Assembly: GCF_013337285.1 (NCBI RefSeq)
Contig: NZ_SUPW01000001.1
Location: forward strand, 682,001 to 746,000
DNA: 64,000 nt
Origin: Agrobacterium tumefaciens
Lineage (GTDB): Bacteria > Pseudomonadota > Alphaproteobacteria > Rhizobiales > Rhizobiaceae
Direction of reading: 5' to 3'
The notes beneath the pieces were generated by a model. That model saw only the letters and a program-made list of their open reading frames with translations, was not told the origin of the DNA and ran no database searches. Positions 43,719-51,444 of this stretch are shown piece after piece. Both the position numbers and the translations under genes were made by a program. The first letter of the stretch is position 1. The number at the start of each line of letters is the position of its first letter.

Positions 43719-45017
43719 ATGACGCAAAAGCGGGCACTTGGCCTCGATTTCGGCACGACCAACACGGTCATGGCTCTTTCCAACGGTGACGGCGACAGCC
43801 GTTCCATGCGTTTCACCAGCAGCGCCGGTACGGATGACAGCATGCGCACGGCGCTTTCCTTCATGAAGGATGCAGGCCTTGGTGCGGCCGCGCTGCATGT
43901 GGAGGCGGGCCATGCCGCCATCCGGCAATTCATCGACAATGCTGGCGACTGTCGTTTCCTGCAGTCGATCAAGACATTTGCGGCCTCGCCGCTGTTTCAG
44001 GGCACACTGATCTTCGCCAAGCGCCAGAGCTTCGAGGATCTGATGGAGGTGTTCCTGCGCAAGCTGAAAACCTATGCGGGTGACGAATGGCCAGGCGACG
44101 TCTCGACCGTCATCGCCGGCCGGCCGGTGCGTTTCGCCGGGGGCAATCCGGACGAAGCGCTGGCGCTTGCCCGTTACAACGAGGCGCTGACGCGCGCCGG
44201 TTTTCCGGAAATCCACTATGTCTATGAGCCGGTGGCGGCCGCCTATTATTTCGCCCAGAGCCTGAAGAAGGACGCCAATGTGCTGGTAGCGGATTTCGGC
44301 GGCGGCACCACCGACTATTCGCTGATCCGTTTCGAGACCCATGCCGGCAAGCTTTCCGCCACCCCCATCGGCCATTCGGGCGTCGGCGTGGCGGGCGATC
44401 ATTTCGACTTCCGCATGATCGACAATCTGGTCTCGCCGGAGATCGGCAAGGGCAGCAAGTTCAAGAGTTTCGACAAGGTGCTGGACGTACCATCCGGTTA
44501 TTACGTGAATTTCGGCCGCTGGAACCAGCTGTCGATCTTCAAGACTTCTAAGGAATTCACCGCCCTTAAATCGCTGGTGCGCTCGGCGCTGGAGCCGGAA
44601 AAGCTCGAAATGTTCATCGATCTGGTGGACCATGATGAGGGTTACCCGCTCTATCAGGCGATTTCCGCCACCAAGATGGCGCTGTCTTCGGCTGAAGAAG
44701 CGGAGTTCAACTTCACGCCACTCGGCAAGGCCGGGCGCAAGATGGTGAAACGCAGCGACTTCAACGGATGGATCGCCGACGACCTCGCCAAGATCGAAGG
44801 GGCGCTGGACGAGGTTCTGGAAAAGACGCAGGTAGCCCCCGAAGCCATCGACAAGGTGTTCCTGACTGGCGGCACCTCCTTCGTGCCGGCGGTGCGGGAG
44901 CTTTTCACCCGTCGTTTCGACGCAGAGAAGATCGAAACCGGCGGCGAACTGCTGTCGATTGCCCACGGTCTGGCCATGATCGGCGAAAGCGGCGACATTC
45001 AGCGCTGGACAGCGTGA
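43719..45017 (+). CDS. YegD-like Hsp70 family protein
   Basis: A 432-residue ATPase-domain protein of the YegD branch of Hsp70. The phosphate-1 motif is GLDFGTTNTVMAL near the start, IHYVYEPVAAAYYFA is the connect-1 segment, LVADFGGGTTDYSLIRFE is phosphate-2, and KVFLTGGTSFVPAVRELF is the adenosine motif. The substrate-binding and lid domains of DnaK are absent. Two ATGs lie six bases apart. The second (43719) has the better distance to AAGGA. The gene is followed 43 bp later by the UDG-like gene, so they may form an operon. No client is known. Confidence 0.9.
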   Translation: MTQKRALGLDFGTTNTVMALSNGDGDSRSMRFTSSAGTDDSMRTALSFMKDAGLGAAALHVEAGHAAIRQFIDNAGDCRFLQSIKTFAASPLFQGTLIFAKRQSFEDLMEVFLRKLKTYAGDEWPGDVSTVIAGRPVRFAGGNPDEALALARYNEALTRAGFPEIHYVYEPVAAAYYFAQSLKKDANVLVADFGGGTTDYSLIRFETHAGKLSATPIGHSGVGVAGDHFDFRMIDNLVSPEIGKGSKFKSFDKVLDVPSGYYVNFGRWNQLSIFKTSKEFTALKSLVRSALEPEKLEMFIDLVDHDEGYPLYQAISATKMALSSAEEAEFNFTPLGKAGRKMVKRSDFNGWIADDLAKIEGALDEVLEKTQVAPEAIDKVFLTGGTSFVPAVRELFTRRFDAEKIETGGELLSIAHGLAMIGESGDIQRWTA

Positions 45018-45060
45018 TTTACGGGTTCCCCGGGCGGGGAACATGGGATAATTTCCACCC

Positions 45061-45972
45061 ATGATCGCCGCCCACGACCTTTCTCCGGCCGAACTTGCCG
45101 CCCTCCTGCATTTCCATGCGGATGCGGGCGTGGACTGGCTGCTGGAAGACCAGCCGCTCGACCGTTTTGCCGAATTTGCCGCCGCCCGCCCTGCCCGGCC
45201 GATGCAGGGGCAGGAGACGGGCGCAGCCGTGCGCCAGTCCAGCCAGCGACCGATGGAACGCAGCGGCGATACGCCCCAGCACTCGCCGCAGCAGCAGCCG
45301 AAACGCCAGGCACCGGCCCGCGGCGCGCCTCCTGCCCCCGCCATTCAGCAGAATGTTGCCATGCCGGACGAACAGGCCGTGGCGGCAGCGCGTTTTGCAG
45401 CCGAAAGCGCAAGATCGCTTGCCGAGCTGAAAACCGCGCTTGAAGGGTTCAGCGGCTGCAATCTCAAGAACAGTGCCCGCAGCACGATTTTCACCCAAGG
45501 CGACCCCGCATCCCCTGTCATGATCCTCGGCCCCATGCCGGATGCCGATGACGACCGCGAGGGCCTGCCCTTCGCCGGCAAGACCGGGCTTCTGCTTGAC
45601 CGGATGCTTGCAGCAATCGGCCTTGAACGCAGCACCATCATGCTTGGCAATGTCGTGCCGTGGCGGCCGCCGGGCAACCGCCCGCCAACTCAGGCGGAAA
45701 TGGATATCTGCCGCCCCTTCATCGAGCGCCAGATCGCGCTGGCGGAGCCGAAACACCTGTTGCTTCTTGGCAACTTCACCGCACGTTTCTTCTTCGGCGG
45801 CACGGGAACGATCCATACGATGCGCGGACAGTGGCGTGATGTCGCAGCCGGGCACCTGGTTTTGCCGGCTCTGGCCAGCCTGCACCCGCAGGAACTTTTG
45901 AACGCGCCAGCCAGCAAGTCATTGGCATGGCAGGATTTATTGGCTTTTCAGGCCAAGGTTACGCAAGGCTGA
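45061..45972 (+). CDS. Uracil-DNA glycosylase family 4-like protein, divergent
   Basis: A 303-residue protein. Residues 1-45 are a short helical part, 45-100 a Pro/Gln/Ala-rich linker, and about 115-300 a UDG fold like family 4, with DDDREGLPFAGKTGLLLD and NVVPWRPPGNRPPTQAE. Two usual cluster cysteines are missing: the CxxC is FSGC here, and the second site reads PW. Motif A, normally GEAPG, is GPMPD at 157-161, and the last motif is LHPQELL. Uracil removal may therefore be weak or altered. It follows the Hsp70-like gene closely. Confidence 0.8.
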   Translation: MIAAHDLSPAELAALLHFHADAGVDWLLEDQPLDRFAEFAAARPARPMQGQETGAAVRQSSQRPMERSGDTPQHSPQQQPKRQAPARGAPPAPAIQQNVAMPDEQAVAAARFAAESARSLAELKTALEGFSGCNLKNSARSTIFTQGDPASPVMILGPMPDADDDREGLPFAGKTGLLLDRMLAAIGLERSTIMLGNVVPWRPPGNRPPTQAEMDICRPFIERQIALAEPKHLLLLGNFTARFFFGGTGTIHTMRGQWRDVAAGHLVLPALASLHPQELLNAPASKSLAWQDLLAFQAKVTQG

Positions 45973-46123
45973 TTGCCTTATTATTGCTCAGTGTAAACGA
46001 ATTATGAAAAAAGCCATGCGCAATTCGCATAACAGCGACGCATTTGGCTGGCTTGCCGAATCCATGCTGCGCTGCGATATACCGTCGTGTCTTGGGAGGA
46101 ATTCGGTTTAAGGAACCAAGGCA

Positions 46124-46315
46124 ATGACCACTCGCTTCCGTCCGGTGCATTCCGGCTTTGAAACGCTCCGTCTGGCGGGCCTCGGCCCACGCTCCAGTCA
46201 GGGTTACCATCGTTTCGGCGCTGCCGCTAACGAACAGATGACCGCACGCGCTGCCATGCAGCAGGTCCGCGTGACGCGTCCTTCGGCTGTCTTTGCGGAT
46301 TTCCGCGAGCGCTGA
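46124..46315 (+). CDS. Small basic hypothetical protein
   Basis: A 63-residue Arg-rich protein, MTTRFRPVHSGFETLRLAG near the start and PSAVFADFRER at the end, with no membrane segment. An AAGGAACCAAGG stretch precedes the ATG at 46124 at good spacing. I know no family for it. It may be a genuine orphan or a frame without function. Its neighbours are a UDG-like gene (plus) and a DMT transporter (minus). Confidence 0.45.
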   Translation: MTTRFRPVHSGFETLRLAGLGPRSSQGYHRFGAAANEQMTARAAMQQVRVTRPSAVFADFRER

Positions 46316-46693
46316 GAGCACTCAGGCCAGTATAAAGCTGGTCCACATATATGATTGCGCGCTGGCGTCTTTCCTCGGGAAGGCGCCTTTTGCTTTTGTG
46401 GGTTTTGCTGAGAGAGACGGCGAGGTTATGAACCTTGCCAAATACTCTGACGTCATCCTTGGGCTTTTCGTAGTGTTGTCCGATTCAGATTTCTGCACGC
46501 TCATGACATCGAAATTGAGGGCGCAAGGGTAGCATTTTTCCTGCGACGTCATCCTCGGGCTTGACCCGAGGATCTAATCACCTCAACAAAATCAAAACGT
46601 TGGCAGATCCTCGGGACAAGCCCGAGGATGACGTCGAGAGAAGAAATATCCGTCGTCATCAACTTCAACGGAACACATCGGGGAACGGCAACT
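46316..46693. other. Intergenic region with repeat copy D and a half copy
   Basis: 378 bp. Copy D occupies 46544-46634, and a lone half element (GACGTCATCCTTGGGCTTTT, 46449-46468) lies 75 bp before it. No CDS is supported. Confidence 0.6.
46544..46634. repeat. Dispersed palindromic repeat, copy D (GACGTCATCC family)
   Basis: It runs from GACGTCATCCTCGGGCTTG to GCCCGAGGATGACGTC. Outer ends are perfect inverted repeats and both halves fold separately. The centre differs from copies A-C. Confidence 0.88.
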
Positions 46694-47632
46694 TCATCCC
46701 TGCGGCGTCGAGGCCTTGCGTGCCGCCCGTCTCGCCAGCCCCAGCTGATGCTCGCGGAAAATGATGAAGATGCCGGCCAGGATAACGATCGCCGTGCCGA
46801 TCAGCATGGTGAGCGTAGGGATGTCTCCGAACAGCACGTAGGAGACCGCGATCCCGAAGATGATGGAGCTATATTCGAAGGGCGCGATGACGGAGACTTC
46901 CGCATGGCGGTAACTTTCGGTCAGAAAGATCTGCGCAATGCCGCCACAGATGCCGCTGGTGATCAACAGCACGGCCTGCGTCATGCTCAGCGCGCTCCAG
47001 CCGAAGGGCACGCTCACCAGCGACAGCAACGTGGCGGTGAGCGAAAAATAGAGCACGATGGTCGGCGTTTTTTCGGTATCGACCAGTTGCCGCACCTGGA
47101 TCATCGCCAGCCCGCCAAGGGCTGCACCACACAGCACCGCAATCGCCCCCAGCCCCTCGCCGGCGGCAAAGCCGCCTTCGCGCAGAAGCGTCATTTTCGG
47201 CCATAAAATCACCAGCACGCCCATCATGCCGACGAAAACCGCACTCCAGCGATAGACGCGCACCTTCTCCCGCAGGATGAAAGCGGCGAAGACGACCGCC
47301 AGCAGCGGCGATGCGTAGCCAATGGCGATGAATTCCGGCAGCGGCAGCATGGTCAGCCCGTAAAAGCCGCAGGCCATGGACAGGATGCCGAGAAAGCCGC
47401 GCTTGAAATGACCGAGAAGATTGTTGGTGTGCAATGCGCTTGGCAGCGCATGCAGCCAGGCGAGATAGACGACAATCGGGATAATGGCGAAAGCGGAACG
47501 AAAGAAGGTGATCTGGCCGGCCGGCACATCGGGACCGGCGGCCTTGATACAGGTCTGCATGACAAGAAAAAAGCCAACCGAAATCAGCTTCATGCTGATC
47601 CCGCGGGAGGGATTGGTCGGTTCGGCGTTCAT
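46694..47632 (-). CDS. DMT family transporter (two EamA domains)
   Basis: A 312-residue inner-membrane protein with ten predicted hydrophobic segments in two EamA repeats (about residues 10-145 and 160-295). Typical are FFRSAFAIIPIVVYLAWL in the first and SYRHAEVSVIAPFEYSSIIF followed by GIAVSYVLFGDIPT in the second, with the conserved helix-4 pattern PLPEFIAIGYASPLLAVVFA. The tail is basic. The family exports amino acids, nucleotides or drugs; the substrate is unknown here. It begins MNAEPTNPSRG, and no good Shine-Dalgarno sequence is evident. Confidence 0.88.
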   Translation of the reverse strand: MNAEPTNPSRGISMKLISVGFFLVMQTCIKAAGPDVPAGQITFFRSAFAIIPIVVYLAWLHALPSALHTNNLLGHFKRGFLGILSMACGFYGLTMLPLPEFIAIGYASPLLAVVFAAFILREKVRVYRWSAVFVGMMGVLVILWPKMTLLREGGFAAGEGLGAIAVLCGAALGGLAMIQVRQLVDTEKTPTIVLYFSLTATLLSLVSVPFGWSALSMTQAVLLITSGICGGIAQIFLTESYRHAEVSVIAPFEYSSIIFGIAVSYVLFGDIPTLTMLIGTAIVILAGIFIIFREHQLGLARRAARKASTPQG

Positions 47633-48103
47633 TGGCAGTTACTCATATCGGCTGCGCAAACACGCCATCGGTAAATTTTCATGCGGGGAGGACGACGCAG
47701 GGGAATTGGATTTGCGCAAGGCTAGAACATTCCTTCCGGCCTTTACATCAAAAAATGTTATTCACCCATGAATTCGGTTGATCTGGCAAGAGATTGCTCC
47801 CGCGGCTGATGCCTTCCCGTCGGTCACTCCGGCCTCGAGCCGGGGAAGAATCAGACTAAAACCAAAACCCGCTAAAATTTGAAGAAAATAAAATACAATT
47901 TCAGCAATCGTTCAACATTTGCTGCGATGGTCCATGGGTCCGGCGGCGGGAGGATCGTCTGCATGACCGGTAAAGCCTTTTATGGCGGGACAGAATGTCC
48001 TCCGATGCGCACATGAATGTGACGAATACTCCACCTATTTTACATCCCGGCCTTATGACGACATGATGGCGGGAAGACCACGCTAAGTTATTCAGGAACA
48101 GTC
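47633..48103. other. Divergent intergenic region upstream of pepN
   Basis: 471 bp with an AT-rich section (about 47850-47930) and no recognisable element. It presumably carries both promoters. Confidence 0.45.
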
Positions 48104-50752
48104 ATGCGAACAGACACGGGCCAGATCGTTCACCTGGCAGATTACCGCCCCACCGATTTCGTTCTGGAGCGGGTGGATCTCACCTTCGAACTCGACCCCA
48201 AGCATACCAAGGTCGAAGCCCGTTTGATCTTTCACCGGCGCGAAGGCGTCGACCCACAGGCACCGCTTGTTCTTGATGGCGACGAGCTGGCGCTTTCGGG
48301 CCTGCTGCTCGATCAGGTCGAGATCCCTGCCAGCCAATATGACGCGACGCCCGACAGCCTGACCATCCGTGATCTGCCGGCGGAAACGCCCTTCGAGATT
48401 TGCGTCACCAATTACATCAATCCGCAGGTCAATACGCAGCTGATGGGGCTTTATCGCACCAATGGCGTTTATTGCACCCAATGCGAGGCGGAAGGTTTCC
48501 GCCGTATCACCTATTTCCCCGACCGTCCCGATGTTCTGGCGCCCTATACGGTGACGATCATCGCGGCGAAGGAAGGCAATCCGCTGCTCTTGTCGAACGG
48601 CAATTTCCTCGGCGGTGGCAATTACGATGAAGGCCGGCACTTCGCCGCCTGGTTCGACCCGCATCCGAAACCCAGCTATCTCTTCGCACTCGTCGCCGGC
48701 GATCTCGGCGTGGTGGAAGATACCTTCACCACCATGTCCGGCCGCGACGTGGCGCTGAAGATTTGTGTCGAGCACGGCAAGGAGCCGCGTGCGGCCTATG
48801 CCATGAACGCGCTGAAGCGTTCGATGAAATGGGACGAAGAACGTTTCGGGCGCGAATACGACCTCGATATCTTCATGATCGTCGCCGTCTCCGATTTCAA
48901 CATGGGAGCGATGGAGAACAAGGGTCTCAACGTCTTCAACGATAAATTCGTGCTGGCCGACCCGGAAACCGCCTCCGACGCGGACTACGCCAATATCGAA
49001 CGCATCATCGCGCATGAGTATTTCCACAACTGGACCGGCAATCGCATCACCTGCCGCGACTGGTTCCAGCTGTGCCTGAAAGAAGGCCTGACGGTCTATC
49101 GCGATCAGGAATTTTCCGCCGACATGCGCTCGCGCCCGGTCAAGCGCATCGCCGATGTACGCCACCTGAAATCGGAGCAGTTTCCGGAGGATTCCGGTCC
49201 GCTGGCGCATCCGCCACGCCCCGATACCTATCGCGAAATCAACAATTTCTACACAACGACCGTTTATGAAAAGGGCGCCGAAGTCACCCGCATGATCGCC
49301 ACGATCCTCGGTGCTGACGATTTCAAGAAGGGCATGGACCTTTATTTCGAACGTCATGACGGCGAAGCCGCGACGGTTGAAGATTTCGTCAAGAGCTTTG
49401 CCGATGCCAGCGGCCGCGATCTGTCGCAGTTTTCGCTGTGGTATACCGAGGCTGGCACGCCGCTGGTCTCCGTCTCTTCCGCTTATGATGCCGGCAAGGC
49501 CATGTTCAGCCTGACGCTGGAACAGACCGTGGCGCCGACACCCGGACAGCCGGTAAAACAGCCGCGGCACATTCCGCTGTCGCTGGCGCTGATTCTCGAC
49601 AATGGTCAGATCGCCGAGCCGCAGACAGTCTCCGGCGGCGAATATCGGGATGGTGTACTGCAACTGACCGAGCGCAACCAGACCTTCTCCTTCTCCGGCA
49701 TTTCGTCGCGGCCCGTGCTGTCGATCAACCGTAGCTTCTCGGCACCGGTCAATCTGCATTTCGAGCAGAATGCCGCCGATCTGGTGCAGATCGCCCGGCA
49801 CGAGACGGATATGTTTGCCCGTTTTCAGGCGCTGACCGATCTCGCCTTGCCGGCACTGATTGCCGCCACCAAAGCCGTGCAGAACGGCGCTGAAGTGCGC
49901 ACAGACGCCGAACTCATCGCAACGCTCATTGAAATCGTCGGCGATTCTTCGCTCGAGCCCGCTTTCCGCGCACAGGCGCTGGCGCTGCCAAGCGAAACGG
50001 ATATCGCCCGCGAACTGGGTGGCAATACCGATCCGGACGCCATTCACAAGGCGCGCAACGCCACCATAAAGGCGATCGCAACAGCCGGGCTTGAAACCTT
50101 CAGGCAGCTTGCGGAAGGAGCGGGTAACGGCGAGGCCTACAGCCCGGATGCGGACAGTGCCGGACGACGCTCGCTGCGCAACGGCGCGCTCAGCTTCCTT
50201 GCCTTTGCCGAGGAAACCCCTGCCCGTGCGGCAAAAGCCTATGCCGACGCCACCAACATGACCGATCTCGCCCATGCGCTCAGCGTATTGACCCAGCGTT
50301 TCCCCGACAGTGCCGAGACGAAAGAAGCGCTTACCGCCTTCGAAACGCGCTTCGCCGACAATGCGCTTGTTCTCGACAAGTGGTTCTCGCTGCAGGCCGC
50401 CATTCCCGGCGACGGGGCGCTTGATCGCATCAAGGCGCTGATGAAATCGAAACATTTCATCGCCACCAATCCGAACCGGGTTCGCTCGCTGGTGGGCACG
50501 CTCGCCTTCGCCAACCCGACCGGCTTCCACCGTGCCGATGGCGCGGCCTATCGGTTTCTGGCGGAACAGATCATCGCCATCGACAAACGCAACCCGCAGC
50601 TTGCCGCGCGCATTCTCACCTCCATGCGTTCATGGCGGTCTCTGGAGGCGAGCCGCGCCGAACACGCCAGGGCGGCACTTTCGACGATTGCTGACGCCAA
50701 CGGCCTGTCCACGGATGTGAGCGACATTGTCGGGCGCATCCTGAAGGGCTAA
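48104..50752 (+). CDS. pepN: Aminopeptidase N (M1 family)
   Basis: An 882-residue zinc aminopeptidase that removes N-terminal residues from peptides in the cytoplasm. The substrate-binding FNMGAMENKGLNVFN motif and the zinc motif IAHEYFHNWTGNR (HExxH, with the third ligand Glu in LKEGLTVYRDQEF) are intact. The N-terminal beta domain starts VHLADYRPTDFVLERVDL, and the C-terminal helical domain is complete. The size matches bacterial PepN. An AGGAA site precedes the ATG at 48104. It lies upstream of an AhpD-like gene and then pleC, the order known from rhizobia. Confidence 0.97.
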   Translation: MRTDTGQIVHLADYRPTDFVLERVDLTFELDPKHTKVEARLIFHRREGVDPQAPLVLDGDELALSGLLLDQVEIPASQYDATPDSLTIRDLPAETPFEICVTNYINPQVNTQLMGLYRTNGVYCTQCEAEGFRRITYFPDRPDVLAPYTVTIIAAKEGNPLLLSNGNFLGGGNYDEGRHFAAWFDPHPKPSYLFALVAGDLGVVEDTFTTMSGRDVALKICVEHGKEPRAAYAMNALKRSMKWDEERFGREYDLDIFMIVAVSDFNMGAMENKGLNVFNDKFVLADPETASDADYANIERIIAHEYFHNWTGNRITCRDWFQLCLKEGLTVYRDQEFSADMRSRPVKRIADVRHLKSEQFPEDSGPLAHPPRPDTYREINNFYTTTVYEKGAEVTRMIATILGADDFKKGMDLYFERHDGEAATVEDFVKSFADASGRDLSQFSLWYTEAGTPLVSVSSAYDAGKAMFSLTLEQTVAPTPGQPVKQPRHIPLSLALILDNGQIAEPQTVSGGEYRDGVLQLTERNQTFSFSGISSRPVLSINRSFSAPVNLHFEQNAADLVQIARHETDMFARFQALTDLALPALIAATKAVQNGAEVRTDAELIATLIEIVGDSSLEPAFRAQALALPSETDIARELGGNTDPDAIHKARNATIKAIATAGLETFRQLAEGAGNGEAYSPDADSAGRRSLRNGALSFLAFAEETPARAAKAYADATNMTDLAHALSVLTQRFPDSAETKEALTAFETRFADNALVLDKWFSLQAAIPGDGALDRIKALMKSKHFIATNPNRVRSLVGTLAFANPTGFHRADGAAYRFLAEQIIAIDKRNPQLAARILTSMRSWRSLEASRAEHARAALSTIADANGLSTDVSDIVGRILKG

Positions 50753-50887
50753 CCCAAACTTCCGCTTTGCCACCATTTCGAACATGCCGATACGCCGTCT
50801 TGATATCCATCAAGGCGGCGTAACGCATTGCGCAACATGATGATCTCAAGGGGTCAAAACCGGCCCGGCAGCAGGAAGGAATTGCAG

Positions 50888-51208
50888 ATGACCGACATGT
50901 CCAGGGCCAGCGCTTCGTTTCAGCGCTTCATGACGGACGCTCCCGCCCACAGTGCGGCATGGCTTCACGCCGTCCAGAAACTGGGTGTGGCATCCACGCT
51001 TGATGTGAAGACCCAGAGCCTGATCTATATCGGCATTCTGGCCGCCCTGCGCCTTGAAAGCGGCATCGCCTTTCATGTCATGGAAGCCAAGGCGCGTGGT
51101 GCAAGCCGCGACGATATCATCAGCGCGGTGCTGACCGGTCTGCCGGCCGCCGGAAACGGCGTCGTCAGCGCGCTTGGCCCCGCTCTCGACGCCTTCGACG
51201 GCGTCTGA
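50888..51208 (+). CDS. Carboxymuconolactone decarboxylase (AhpD-like) family protein
   Basis: A 106-residue protein of the CMD/AhpD fold. QSLIYIGILAALRLESGIAFHV is the central part, followed by MEAKARGASRDDIISAVLTG, which matches the conserved helix with His and Glu/Asp. The redox CxxC of AhpD is absent, so thiol peroxidase activity is unlikely. It may be a decarboxylase or just a binding protein. The ATG at 50888 has an AGGAAGGAA site. It lies 135 bp downstream of pepN. Confidence 0.8.
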   Translation: MTDMSRASASFQRFMTDAPAHSAAWLHAVQKLGVASTLDVKTQSLIYIGILAALRLESGIAFHVMEAKARGASRDDIISAVLTGLPAAGNGVVSALGPALDAFDGV

Positions 51209-51336
51209 AAGCCGCTTCCCCCGCCTCCCGCGACAGCCGGCACTGGAGTGCCGGATCACTGATTTCGCTCATAATTCCCGACTTCGACGGGGCCGGGCGA
51301 AACCGTCCCGAAAAAATACGGAGTCGGTTCAAGGGG

Positions 51337-51351
51337 TTAAAATTCTTTTAA
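51337..51351 (+). promoter_or_regulatory. Predicted CtrA box upstream of pleC
   Basis: TTAA-AATTCTT-TTAA, followed by C, matches TTAA-N7-TTAAC exactly. It lies about 95 bp before the pleC start at 51445, where a promoter element would be expected. Confidence 0.6.
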
Positions 51352-51444
51352 CTTTTGCCTCTGGACAGGGCGAATCGCATTTGATTCACTAGCCATATTC
51401 GAGCGGCGGCGCTTCGAATCAGGGGACATCACAAAGGCGGGACA

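Noticed and set aside
43614-45344. A 576-codon frame antisense to the Hsp70-like gene
   Set aside because: No recognisable domain and low-complexity His/Arg-rich content typical of antisense frames. The sense gene carries complete Hsp70 motifs.
45360-45972. Interpretation of the UDG-like gene as a pseudogene
   Set aside because: The frame is intact over family length, with most motifs kept, so altered function is more likely than decay.
48092-50530. An 812-codon open frame antisense to pepN
   Set aside because: It is a shadow of GC-rich codon use on the other strand. pepN is complete, conserved and correctly bounded, and the antisense frame has no family features.
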